DNA from: Rachicladosporium sp. CCFEE 5018
Taxonomy: Eukaryota > Ascomycota > Dothideomycetes > Cladosporiales > Cladosporiaceae
Reading direction: 5' to 3'
Assembly: GCA_002077045.2 (NCBI GenBank)
Contig: KZ111155.1
Coordinates: forward strand, 1 to 64,000
Length of the DNA: 64,000 bases
Positions 10,712 through 21,079 of the stretch are shown here, one piece after another. The translations under genes were made by a program, and so were the position numbers. The stretch's first letter is position 1, and each line of letters opens with the position of its first letter. The notes beneath the pieces were generated by a model. The model was not told the origin of the DNA. It was given only the letters and a program-made list of their open reading frames with translations, and did no database searches.

Positions 10712-11916
10712 ATGAGGCTCACATCTCTCCCGCTGCTATCAGCGATCGCTGGTGTCGCGCTCGCTGATGCGACATGGTCAGCCTTTGTCTACAACTCAAA
10801 CCCGACCCTGGAGACTGACCAGCAGCTGCGCTGGCAGATGCTATCCCCCGCGACGTCAAGACTGGTACTGGCGCAAAGAGCAGGAGTGGAGGACTTCCAC
10901 ATTGACAGAGCATTGAACACGGACGAGATCGATGCCATCAACACATTTGGCGGCAGGACGCCACTGCTTGGGAGTGGTGAGCCACTGAGGAATGCCTTCC
11001 TTCTAGCTTTCCTCGAGAGTCCGACGGACTTACCTTGTGAGCAGTGCCATGCTTTCACTGCACAGCGGACCTCGTACTGACAATACCAGACGTCCGTGCG
11101 ACCACATCGTTCTTCAGGATCGTTCCTGTCCCGGATCGAACATCGACTACCCATCTCATCCTCGACCTCTTCACCCAGTCCGACCTTACCCACGAGACTC
11201 CAGCCCTACACCTCGACACGCCGATGACCGCGTCTAATGGTGACCTTTACTTCGTCGCCTCCTCTGCGCTAGCCCTGACCAAGACCTATAACGAGCTCCG
11301 CAGGGATGCAAGCTGGCATATCACCGCTCTCTTTATAAACTCTTCCGACTCCGCTGGCTCGACATGGGGCACCTACAGCATGCCGAACGCCGAGTCTCCG
11401 CTCCAACCTCGCCAGGCGAAACGCCAAGTCCTTCCCTACGACCCCGAAGAACCGCTCGCAGAACCCTCGTACCACCAATCGCTATCAGACAACACTTCCG
11501 ACCCCCTCCAGATCTTCAAGTCCAACAACACCAAGACGCGTCCTCTCGAAGGCATCCTCCCCGCATGCTTTTCCAGTCTCTCAGCCTGCCAGACCACAAC
11601 TCGGAACTGCACCGGCCACGGCTCCTGCAGTCTGAAGTACACAGACAAAGACGCCGGCTCCGGACTCGGTGCTTGCTACTCCTGTGCTTGCCAGGCTAGT
11701 GTCGTGATGACGGACGGGAAGAAGAAGACTACGACCTGGGGAGGCCCTGCGTGCCAGAAGAAAGATGTGAGTGTGGAGTTCTGGCTCATTGTGTTGTTCA
11801 CTGTGGGGTTGATATTCGTGGTTGGCTTTGCGGTGGGGACTGTGTGGGAAATGGGATCGGAGGAGCTGCCGAGCGTCATCGGTGCTGGCGTCAGTGGACC
11901 GGTGAAGAAGTCGTGA
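10712..11916 (+). CDS. Vps3844-family ER/vacuolar sorting membrane protein
   Basis: Exon 1 is 10712-11036 and exon 2 is 11090-11916; the 53-nt intron (GTGAGC...ACCAG) joins T|AC in phase 1. A signal peptide is clear (MRLTSLPLLSAIAGVALA). The C-terminal third has the Cys-rich EGF-like pattern of the Vps3844/DUF3844 domain: CFSSLSACQTTTRNCTGHGSC, then CYSCAC, WGGPACQKKDVS, directly followed by a transmembrane helix (FWLIVLFTVGLIFVVGFAVG) and a short cytosolic tail. The luminal region holds several N-x-S/T sites. The family is ascomycete-specific and linked to vacuolar protein sorting at the ER. Total about 366 residues, intact. Confidence 0.88.
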
Positions 11917-12232
11917 AGTGCTGGATGAGTAGATGTGGTTCAGGTGCATTTGTCGCGGCGTTCACGGTTGATTTTGAGTATTTTCGGACCAGAGCGACGA
12001 TGAGCGTATAGTCTTGTATTGGATCAGCCGTACCTAACTTCTGCTGCGTGTTGTAATGGGTTGCGAAAATCTCGCCGCCGTGCAGAAGTCAGACTACTTG
12101 TAGCGTGTTGTCTGAGCCCAATCGATCGCCGACGTCTGTTGTATTAGGTTTCGACTTCATGTCTCCCTCGATTCTATCATCGACACACTAGTGCAGATCA
12201 ACATCATAACCTCGTCGATTACGCTTGATGCG
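11917..12232. other. Intergenic region
   Basis: About 315 bases between Vps3844 and the ChaC-like gene, both on the plus strand. No coding signal is seen; it should contain the 3' end of the former and the promoter of the latter. Confidence 0.5.
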
Positions 12233-13199
12233 ATGGCAAATGAAGAAGGCGATCTGTGGCTATTTGGCTATGGGTAAGTGACCTCGATCGTCTCGCCGAA
12301 GCACATTACCGACGTCTTACAGATCATTGATCTGGAAGCCGCCACCGCATTATGGTACGCACTTCCATCCGTCCCTTGCTATATGATTGAGGTGCTCGTT
12401 GCTCATCCTACGATCGTGCCAGACCTCCGCCTACCTGGTTTCATAGAAGGCTACGTCCGTCGCTTCTGGCAGGTACGCTCTGACTGAGGCACTGGACTTC
12501 GATCAAGATGCAGTCGTCAGGATTAAGTAGCTGACGAAGTGGCGGATGCACAGGCTAGGTATGTAGATAGACCAGCTGGAGACCATATGAACGTACTGCT
12601 GACCGCTCTACAGCGAAGACCACCGCGGTACACCCGAACAGCCAGGCCGTGTTGTGACGCTGATCGATCGACAGCTATGGGAGACGCTCACGGATCAAGT
12701 ACGTCCATCACCACTGTACACTCAAGTCCACGTCAGCCGCTGAACAACACAGCACCCTTCCGCCCCTCCCCAAGTCCAAGGAGCAGCCTACCGCATCCCC
12801 TCCCGCCACGTAGCAGAAGTGAAAGCCTATCTCAACATCCGCGAGATCAACGGGTATAGTATGCACTACACGCCCTTCCACGCCTTCCCCCCAGCCAGCA
12901 GAACCGCCAGCCTGGTCAACGAACCCACAAACAATGGGCCTTCATGTCAAGCAACGCCGATCCACTGTCTCGTCTACATCGGCACGCCAGATAATCCGCA
13001 GTTCCTTGGACCGCAGGATCCGCAAGCGCTGGCGGAGCGCATAGCGATGTGTAGGGGGCCAAGTGGGGAGAATAGGGAGTATCTATTCATGCTTGAGGAG
13101 GCTTTGCGGGGTTTGCATGGAGGGGAGGAAAGGGACGGGGTGGTGGATGAGCATGTCACTGATTTGGCGGCGAGGGTTCGAGCACTCATCAGAGAGTAG
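12233..13199 (+). CDS. ChaC-type gamma-glutamylcyclotransferase with a 5-nt microexon
   Basis: Six exons give a 219-residue protein: 12233-12273, 12323-12354, 12423-12472, 12554-12558, 12614-12698 and 12753-13199. The product reads as a glutathione-specific gamma-glutamylcyclotransferase: LWLFGYGSLIWKPPPHY (the YGSL substrate loop), GFIEGYVRRFWQ, DHRGTPEQPGRVVTL, then AYRIP and YLNIREINGY. Such enzymes degrade cytosolic glutathione to 5-oxoproline and Cys-Gly. Exon 4 is only GCTAG, flanked by CAG and GTATGT. It supplies Ala plus the first two bases of Ser and restores the spacing FWQ-x-S-x-DHRGT that is invariant in the family. Both flanking introns (81 and 55 nt) have CTGAC branch sites. Without the microexon the frame is lost. 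Confidence 0.9.
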
Positions 13200-13284
13200 A
13201 TAGACGAGGACTCGGAGATCGAAGGACTTGATCGCGTTGCCTGAGTCTTTACAGCGTTCGCAAGTTCATTGGGAGTGTCAAGAT

Positions 13285-15325
13285 CTACCCAGTTCTGACC
13301 ATAAAAACATACCATCCCCCAGCTCCAACGCCCACGACCCCCAATCCCCTCCAAAACTCCCCCCAAGCCCGTCTCGCCACACTCTGTTTCCGCGGCCGTC
13401 GTTTCCACTTCCCCTGAGAATCCCCATCCCCGTAGTCTCCCACACTCCCCACATTGCTCTCCTCGTCATCGCTTGGATCAGCCCACTGGACTTGCGGGTA
13501 ATGACCCGCTTTCTCGATTAGTCCATTCGAAGGCGAAGGCGTATGAGGGCTGACGCTGCGGATGCGCGCGTTGTGACTGCGTTGGACACTCAAGTGGGAG
13601 GAGTCTTGGGCGGGTGTCGAGGAGAGGGAAGTAGAAGCTGCGCGTTGGCGGGACTTCGAGAGGGACTTGTTTTGGGTGGAGAAGCCGTTGGTGAGGCTGA
13701 TGGGCTGTTTGTCGGGAGAGCGAGAGCGGATAAGGGCGAGTCTTGATGGGACGTCTGGTTCATCGTCTTCCGTGTCTGGGGTGGAGTTGCCACGAATGGC
13801 GACGATGATCGCGCGGACTAGTAGGATGATGAGAGTCAGGCCTGCGAGCTGGGCGTAGGTGAGGAAGATGCCGAGTTGGTCTGGTAGCAGGCAGAGATGG
13901 GTCTGCACTGTCGCCGCTGCTGTCCCAATAGCCTCACCCTTGTCGTTCACGGGATTCCAAAGGCTGACTAGCAAGAAGCCAGGCTTCCGCACGCCCATCG
14001 CCCAGCTGAAGGACTTGACCGTGACTTCACGAATGTTTTGCAATCGCGACTTGCCGTTGCCAGTGACGAGATTCCAGCGGTGGGATACATCGCAGTAGTC
14101 GTGGTCATCGCCCGAGAAAATGTGCACGATCTCGCCGGCAATACTGATCTGCTGCGCGATCTTGGTCGACAATGATCGCGTTAGTGCGTTCTGGTACTGA
14201 TAGCCACCTCGTATGGAGATGGCCTTGCCAAGTTCACGCAGCTTGCCACAGTCGGTATCGGGATCGCGGTACAGAGGGACATGAGAAAGCAGGATGACAG
14301 GTAGCTGGGCCTGACCTTGGACTGCAGCTGTCAATTTGCTGAGCTTCGTGCTTTCGCCGTCAGATCTATGCAACAGAGTCCGTCCGTCAGGCCGCCTGTC
14401 AGGAAAGAGATCGTCCAGGTAGTCACTGGTGGACTTTGCGACAGGAGCCTGCACGGTCCCCATGAAGCTCATCGTGGGCTGCCAGATCGCTTTCCGTTCT
14501 TCAGCCTGCGCTTCCGTGCTGTCGCCACCACCTGACTCAAATTGACTATACGCCGCCAGTGAAGGAGCATCGATGCTGACAAATGTATGATTCCCGAGTA
14601 CATCAACACGATTGCCCTCGCCAAAGCGAGTCTCATGTCGATCTCTCACCGCGAGCTGCACGCCAGGTCCGAACCCAAGGTCATGATTGCCAGGCAGACT
14701 GGTGATCACGCGTCTGGTCTTGCCTCCAGAGATGGCATACTGCTCGGTCTTGACCAGGCTCGCACCATTCTCGACACTAGTCGGATGAGTTGACACCTCA
14801 CCAGCAACATGCGCCTCGCGGTCGGACTTCGGATAGAGCTGTCGTGGGTCAAGAAAGATCCGACCGAACCGATCATACTCGTCGTCCCACTGCGCAGGTC
14901 CCCACTTCCTCCACCGTCCGTTCTCGCCATGCACGAAAGCCTTCGAGTCCTTATCCCTCTCACTCAACGAAGAGCTCGAGGCCGTCCTTGACTGCCCGAA
15001 ACTCAGCGATGTCTCCACACTACGCTTAGTACCAGGCGCTTTAATCCCGAGATCCGTCAAATGCTTCCTCTGATGCGCAGTAAGCGCTCTAGCCTTCGAC
15101 GTGCTCCATTCCCTTCCTCCATCCAGCAGATCACCTAGGAACACCACACTGTCTGGATCGAGTTGCTCATTGATGAGACGGAAGTTCCGTGCCATGTACT
15201 GGTCCGTGTAGCTCTCCGTCAACGCACTCAGCGGCCATGGTCGTCCTGGGTATGTGTGCGGGTCCACCAGCTGCGGATCTGCTATGAAGACTAGATGGTG
15301 TGGTGTCGCTCCTGCCGGCCAATGC
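13285..15325 (-). CDS. Ted1/Cdc1-type metallophosphoesterase, 3' part (cut by gap)
   Basis: This is the left-contig fragment of a single-exon gene. From the gap at 15326 it reads the calcineurin-like phosphoesterase motifs in order: FIADPQLVD, GDLLDGG, GNHDLG, LLSHVPLY and FSGDDHDYC, then a transmembrane segment (AQLAGLTLIILLVRAIIVAI) and a long Ser-rich cytosolic tail with a second hydrophobic end (GVVGVGAGGWYVFMV). The Asp-Asp-His-Asp variant of the last metal motif is typical of the Cdc1/Ted1/PGAP5 group, which acts in the ER on GPI-anchor ethanolamine phosphate. The 5' end is missing here but present in the neighbouring fragment. Removing the duplicated 1195 bp gives one 739-residue frame. 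Confidence 0.85.
14131..15325. repeat. Contig-end duplicate, left copy (matches 15426-16620)
   Basis: These 1195 bases are repeated exactly 1295 bases downstream, on the other side of the 100-N gap. I saw three differences by eye (at about 14237, 14332 and 14507). The left copy ends and the right copy begins precisely at the gap edges, as expected for two contig ends that overlap but were not merged. Confidence 0.93.
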
Positions 15326-15425
15326 NNNNNNNNNNNNNNNNNNNNNNNNNNNNNNNNNNNNNNNNNNNNNNNNNNNNNNNNNNNNNNNNNNNNNNNNNNN
15401 NNNNNNNNNNNNNNNNNNNNNNNNN
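15326..15425. other. Assembly gap, 100 N
   Basis: A run of exactly 100 N, the usual fixed-length placeholder for a scaffold join of unknown size. The Ted1-like gene is interrupted here. Confidence 0.99.
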
Positions 15426-16620
15426 CTCGCCGGCAATACTGATCTGCTGCGCGATCTTGGTCGACAATGATCGCGTTAGTGCGTTCTGGTACTGATAGCC
15501 ACCTCGTATGGAGATGGCCTTGCCACGTTCACGCAGCTTGCCACAGTCGGTATCGGGATCGCGGTACAGAGGGACATGAGAAAGCAGGATGACAGGTAGC
15601 TGGGCCTGACCTTGGACTGCAGCTGTCAACTTGCTGAGCTTCGTGCTTTCGCCGTCAGATCTATGCAACAGAGTCCGTCCGTCAGGCCGCCTGTCAGGAA
15701 AGAGATCGTCCAGGTAGTCACTGGTGGACTTTGCGACAGGAGCCTGCACGGTCCCCATGAAGCTCATCGTGGGCTGCCAGATCGCTTTCCGTTCTTCAGC
15801 TTGCGCTTCCGTGCTGTCGCCACCACCTGACTCAAATTGACTATACGCCGCCAGTGAAGGAGCATCGATGCTGACAAATGTATGATTCCCGAGTACATCA
15901 ACACGATTGCCCTCGCCAAAGCGAGTCTCATGTCGATCTCTCACCGCGAGCTGCACGCCAGGTCCGAACCCAAGGTCATGATTGCCAGGCAGACTGGTGA
16001 TCACGCGTCTGGTCTTGCCTCCAGAGATGGCATACTGCTCGGTCTTGACCAGGCTCGCACCATTCTCGACACTAGTCGGATGAGTTGACACCTCACCAGC
16101 AACATGCGCCTCGCGGTCGGACTTCGGATAGAGCTGTCGTGGGTCAAGAAAGATCCGACCGAACCGATCATACTCGTCGTCCCACTGCGCAGGTCCCCAC
16201 TTCCTCCACCGTCCGTTCTCGCCATGCACGAAAGCCTTCGAGTCCTTATCCCTCTCACTCAACGAAGAGCTCGAGGCCGTCCTTGACTGCCCGAAACTCA
16301 GCGATGTCTCCACACTACGCTTAGTACCAGGCGCTTTAATCCCGAGATCCGTCAAATGCTTCCTCTGATGCGCAGTAAGCGCTCTAGCCTTCGACGTGCT
16401 CCATTCCCTTCCTCCATCCAGCAGATCACCTAGGAACACCACACTGTCTGGATCGAGTTGCTCATTGATGAGACGGAAGTTCCGTGCCATGTACTGGTCC
16501 GTGTAGCTCTCCGTCAACGCACTCAGCGGCCATGGTCGTCCTGGGTATGTGTGCGGGTCCACCAGCTGCGGATCTGCTATGAAGACTAGATGGTGTGGTG
16601 TCGCTCCTGCCGGCCAATGC
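15426..16620. repeat. Contig-end duplicate, right copy
   Basis: Second copy of 14131-15325, at about 99.7 percent identity by eye. One difference changes Leu to Arg in the segment KLRE(L/R)GKAIS of the encoded protein. Confidence 0.93.
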
Positions 16621-16799
16621 TCCCATTCTGACCAGTTGCAGGACTTGACATGGTTGCTGGAGACTGAGCGCTCGCCATAATGTATGGCGTATACCCAGAA
16701 TAGGATCAAGAGGATCGCAGTCGGGGAGATTTGGCGGAGAATGGGGTAGCGTCGGGCTATAGCCTGGAGATGATGTGACGCGACATGCTGCAGATGCAT
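15426..16799 (-). CDS. Ted1/Cdc1-type metallophosphoesterase, 5' part
   Basis: This fragment carries the true N-terminus. The first in-frame ATG is at 16799 (MHLQHVASHHLQ...); upstream only a TTG is available. A signal-anchor helix follows (PTAILLILFWVYAIHYGE), then the first phosphoesterase motif FIADPQLVD, GDLLDGG and GNHDLG, before the frame runs into the 100-N gap. It overlaps the left-contig fragment for its last 1195 bases. The gene is divergent from the NmrA-like gene at 17290, with about 490 bp between starts. Confidence 0.85.
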
Positions 16800-17289
16800 T
16801 GCTGGACAGCTCGCCTCGAGTCTGCGCACATCGCGAGTAGCTGGGCGGGCCAAGAGCGAAGTAGAAGACGGGGTTGTGGAGTATTATTAGAGTGAGGTCA
16901 CTCACTCGCGTGTGAGGCGCGTGCGGCAGGGTAAGCTTTCGGGGCGCACAACGCTAAAATTGATTGATCATCCATCAAATGCGGCTCAGCTGCATGCACT
17001 CCTGATGTAAATCCGTACGGTCTTCCTCGGGCCCCTTGCGTAGACGAGAGTAGAGACGTACATCACCAGTAGGTTAACCTTAGCAACGGATAGGCAATGC
17101 CGTCTCTCAGCAAAGCAGCAGGGCCACCTTCGACATCTAGGACTCTGCCGAAGGGGTGCAGCAACTGCCGAGCAGCAGCTCATCCACAGTAACGTCACTC
17201 ATATCACGACAGGCAAAGCGAGCATTTCATTGTATCGTCACTCACATTTACCTTCTCCTTCCTCCATCTCACTTCCGCGATTCCTCACC
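16800..17289. other. Bidirectional promoter region (Ted1-like / NmrA-like)
   Basis: No gene is seen. A pyrimidine-rich tract (ccttctccttcctccatctc) immediately precedes the NmrA-like ATG. The same interval recurs in diverged form at 62715-63202, which makes it useful for comparing the two copies. Confidence 0.55.
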
Positions 17290-18222
17290 ATGCTAGTCAT
17301 CGTTGGAGCCTCAGGCAAGCTTGGCTTCGCCACACTCACATCACTCCTAGATCATCAATTGCTGGCTTCATCACAAATCGCCGTCACATCCTCATCCACC
17401 TCTGGCTCCTCAAAGCTCCAGCCCTTCACTTCCCAAGGCGTCACTCTGCACAACGCAAATTGGGACGATCCCATTCCTCACTGGACTTCAGTCTTCAAGA
17501 ACGCGGATGCCATCTTCCTCATTTCCTCAGCACGCATCCAGAAGGACTTCCACGATGCATCGCCAGGTCATGGTCGCGAAGCAGACCACTTCAAAGCCCT
17601 GGAAGGCGCCAAAGCAGCAGGCGTGAAGCATGTCTACTACACGAGTCTCGCGTTCGCCAATCCCAGCAAATCTTGCGTCATGACTGCGCATGAGCGGACT
17701 GAGGCTTACCTGGCTGAGCACTGGGCGGGTCATTTCACGATTATCAGAGAGGGACTGTATAGTGAGAGCTGGCCTCTTTACTTCGGCCACTGGGACTTGC
17801 AGAGTGATCGGAATAGATCCGAGGTGATCACTGCGGGTGGTGGGAAGATCAGCTGGACGAGTATCGCTGATCTGGGCTTGGCTAATGCATTGATCTTGGC
17901 TGCACCGAGGGACGAGTGGAAGGGCAGGACGGTGTATCTGAGTCAGAAGCAGGCTCTGAGCTTGGCCGAGGTCGCGAAGGTTGTAAGTGAAGCGAAGGCA
18001 AGTGAAGTGGCATTCCGTGAAGTATCCAGAGATGAGCACGAGCATTTCTACGTCAAGGAAAGGGGTATGGATGAGGGGCTAGTGACGTGGTGAAGTAAGA
18101 CGTATGCTGCGTTGATGGACGGCGAGTGTGAGATCGATGACTCGACATTGGAGGATTTGCTGGCGTCTAAGGGCGTCAAACCGAAGCCAATGGAGAAGAC
18201 TATACACGAGATGCTGCGATGA
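17290..18222 (+). pseudogene. NmrA-like NAD(P)-binding protein, truncated by an in-frame TGA
   Basis: The frame opens at ATG 17290 with a Rossmann dinucleotide-binding motif (VIVGASGKLGFATL, GxxGxxG type) and reads as an atypical short-chain dehydrogenase of the NmrA group, with AIFLISSA, GVKHVYYTSLAFAN and an IREGLYSESW segment. It stops at TGA 18091-18093 after 267 residues. The same frame continues without interruption for 42 more codons to 18222 and encodes the expected family tail (YAALMDGE..., DSTLEDLLA, then PMEKTIHEML). The stop follows a Trp codon where a second Trp is expected, so TGG to TGA is the simplest change. NmrA proteins act as redox sensors or regulators of transcription factors. 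A second copy is at 63203. Confidence 0.8.
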
Positions 18223-18777
18223 TGAGTCTAGGTCGAGCGCCGCTGTGGTTACATGATTCCTCACGCCTACACAGTTGCTGCCGCTTCTCCATATCCCCAA
18301 CAGCAGCCAAGGCTATTGTCAGCTTTGCCGTTGCAGTCAAATATCGCACCGCAGCGCATATGAGAGCACAGATCCGGGGTCAATATAAACACCCATCACC
18401 TGGCTCTCCTCCGCGCTGCGCGTTGATTTTCATTGTGGTGAGTGTGCCAGTGAAAGTATTGGAATGTTCCAAACTTTGAGAGAACGACCGCGCCGCCGCC
18501 GAGTCGCAGGGCTTCCCTTCACTTCAGATTAGTTCTATGTGTTTCCGCCTGGTGGGATCGGAATTGTTCGCAGTTACGATGTGCTGCCGTAGCCACGCCG
18601 ACAGTGGCGATAATCTATTGCTAGAGGCAAGCGAAGAAGCGAAATTCGAGCTGTTCGGATTCCGACTCGCGGATCGCGGCAGCCAGTCCAGCTGCTCGAC
18701 CCTCAGCCCGAGCCTGTCTTAAGGTCTCATGCAATCGTCGAGTGCTCTCCATGATCCGAGCAAGCTCCGCAGGCTTG
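18223..18777. other. Intergenic region
   Basis: About 550 bases with no supported gene. A minus-strand frame (18887-18621) could be a further exon of the gene to the right, but no splice evidence ties it in. Confidence 0.4.
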
Positions 18778-20535
18778 TCACGTGGGTGTAGGGCTGGGCT
18801 CAGGCTCCCGTGTGTGTGCGGTTCGGGGTCGATCTTGTCTCGTCTCGAGGTGGCGCGCTCGGCATCGCCATCGCGGGGCGAGGACACTTGTTGGCAGCAC
18901 TGCGATGGCTTGTCTTGAGTCTACCTCCTTCACAATTCCCTCTTCGGCCAGCTCACTGCTCTCGGCTGAAGGTCGCTGCTTTGGGGCATCAGCATGACGT
19001 TGTTCACGTTCCCTCGCAATCGCCCGAGCCCATAGGAGTGACCGCATGTTGGGTCGTGGGATCTTGTCACCTACTGTAAATGTAAGTCCGGAAGCGGTTC
19101 CTTCTACTGGTGTCGACTTTGGCTGAGAATCCAGTGTGCGGGCAAGGGTTACACGATCACAGCGCGACGTCTTGACATGGGAGGTATCCAAGGAAGGACA
19201 GTGCGGACTCTCGCATACGGAGCTTGCTTCTGGCTCGGCGAAGCTGACCGGCTCCGCTGACCTGGCTTCCACAGCCGGTATATGGCGCCTGATGAGATCC
19301 TCTCTGACGTGCACACGTCGTCGTTGCAAGACTTCTGGGAGACCTTCCATGAAGTGCTATTGCGCAGATGATTCTGCCACGCTGTCGGCCTTCGATGGCA
19401 GATCTTCGCTCAAATTTGAATCCTGATCGAATTGCAGGACCTCGCTTGACGGCGAATCCTCGCTCGATGGCAGGTCTTCGCTTGACGGCAAATACTCGTG
19501 CGATGGCAGATGCTCGTTCGATGGCGGCAGATGCTCGTTCGATGGCAGATGCTCGTTCGATGGCAGATGCTCGTTCGATGGCAGATGCTCGTTCGATGGC
19601 AGATGCCCGTTTAAAGGTGCATCATGCCTCGGTGTCTGAACACCGCTCGTCAGTGACACATCCTCACTAGATGGCAAATTTTCGTTCGATGGTGCATTAT
19701 CCCTCGGTAGCAGATCACCGCTTGATGGTGGATCTTCGCTCGATGGTGGATCTTCGCTCGAGGGTGGATCATCGCTCGGTGGCGGGTCCTCACTGGATGG
19801 CGAATCCTCACTCGATGCGGCACACGACTTGCCAGCCTCCTCCTGGCGGTACCGGGCCTGTGTCTCTTCCAGCCATTGATTCATGTCGTGTTTGTTGACA
19901 GCGGCGTCTTCCCAACGCAAGGACAAACGCTTCGCCTCCTCGTTGAGCCATCTAGTGAAACGATGCGCACCCAGCGGCTTCGTCGTGAGTATCGCGGGAA
20001 GATCGCCATAATCCCAGCAGACAACGTCTCGGACAGCGTCCTGCATTACGCGATCAGTATCTCCTCCCAGTCGTTTTAACATAGTCCAGCCGACGGCGTC
20101 GGCATTTTGGCTACGGAGGTCGTAGAGGTCCACTAGTGGAATCATTGCGAATATGTTGCCCTCTTCAGCACACTTCTGGCTCAGCTTTAACGAGACCTCG
20201 ACTGCGACCTGTTCGGAAAAGATTTCTGGTGCATCGATGATCATCCTAGCGACCGTATCGATCTTCCCTATCGCATCGAGGCGTCCAAAGCGGTCAAGAC
20301 ATTCGGCATCGTGGTGCTCGAGGCCAAGTTCCCGATGCGAGTAATAACAGGCGGCTGAGGAGTAGGTAGACATGTCGAGATAGCGGTGGGAAAACACTGA
20401 TCTGCGTGATCGTGATCCAAGCAAGATGAGTCGTTGTCGAAAAGAGAATGCAAAAATTGGTACTTACCTTCTCGTATCGGCTATAATCTCAACCAGCTCC
20501 GCAGGAGACCGCAGCATTTGGGTTCGTGTCCTCAT
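18778..20535 (-). CDS. Hypothetical protein with coding minisatellite; in-frame TAG at 19357
   Basis: Exon 1 is 20535-20468 and exon 2 begins at 20401; the 66-nt intron (GTAAGT...CGCAG) joins AG|A in phase 2. The first 200 residues are globular and helical (SPAELVEIIADT..., ECLDRFGRLDAIGKIDTVARMI, IFAMIPLVDLYDLR). Then comes about 130 residues of six-residue repeats, PPSSED and LPSNEH types. A TAG at 19357-19359 ends the protein at 370 residues. The same frame then continues open to 18778 with another 190 residues of charged, Arg-rich sequence, so the stop may be a nonsense mutation (CAG to TAG). I do not recognise the family; the N-terminal segment loosely resembles regions seen in fungal F-box/BTB-type proteins, but this is a weak guess. 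Confidence 0.55.
19431..19815. repeat. 18-bp coding minisatellite
   Basis: Tandem 18-bp units. One run has the core ATGGCAGATGCTCGTTCG (about six units at 19501-19607, one carrying a 3-bp insertion). The second run has the core GGTGGATCTTCGCTCGAT (about 19732-19790). Intervening units are degenerate. Both runs translate on the minus strand as six-residue Ser/Pro/Glu/Asp/Asn repeats. Confidence 0.85.
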
Positions 20536-21079
20536 GACAGCCTCCAGTGATACTGATACTTGGCGTCACTGATCAAGGAGGAGTAGATAGCAGAGGCCTG
20601 GGTACATGCTATCACAACCTCGAGCTGAAGCGTCTCGAGGATACTCGACATTATTGCAGCCGAGCAAGATGTCGTCCGAGCTGGTGAAGAATCGCGCTCG
20701 TCCGACCAACATTTCAATCGTACCAGTGTGAATACAAACAGCCGGTAGCCGGCCGATGCGGGAGATCATAGTGAAGCCCGACTTGTCGATGAGTTTAGTA
20801 TCATAGACCAAAGTGACTACATGTATCGCAGTGAGGATGGAGTACGTTCAACAGTCCGTAGGTGCGTGAGGTGCCGAAAGAGGAAGCGACGTCACACTTG
20901 AACCTCACACAGCAATCCGAGTGAAGCACGAGGCAATTCAGGCAATTCCGGTGAAGGCAGGAAACCTCACTGTCTTAGTATGCCAGCCTTGCCGCTCATT
21001 CCTACTCCTCATGATAGCTAGCACTCAAGTGGAGCTGAACGACTGATTCGAACTCATGCACTGAACCACATGCCCCACA
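20536..21079. other. Intergenic region, divergent promoters
   Basis: It lies between the minisatellite gene (minus) and the LanC-like gene (plus). A minus-strand frame at 20811-20566 gives 81 residues without recognisable features and is not called as a gene. Confidence 0.45.

Noticed and set aside
13285..16799. Tandem duplication of the Ted1-like gene as a biological event
   Set aside because: The duplicate borders coincide exactly with the edges of a 100-N gap, which points to unmerged contig ends.
19501..19607. Short regular repeats that could suggest a CRISPR array
   Set aside because: The units are contiguous 18-bp tandem repeats without unique spacers, inside a coding frame of a eukaryote.
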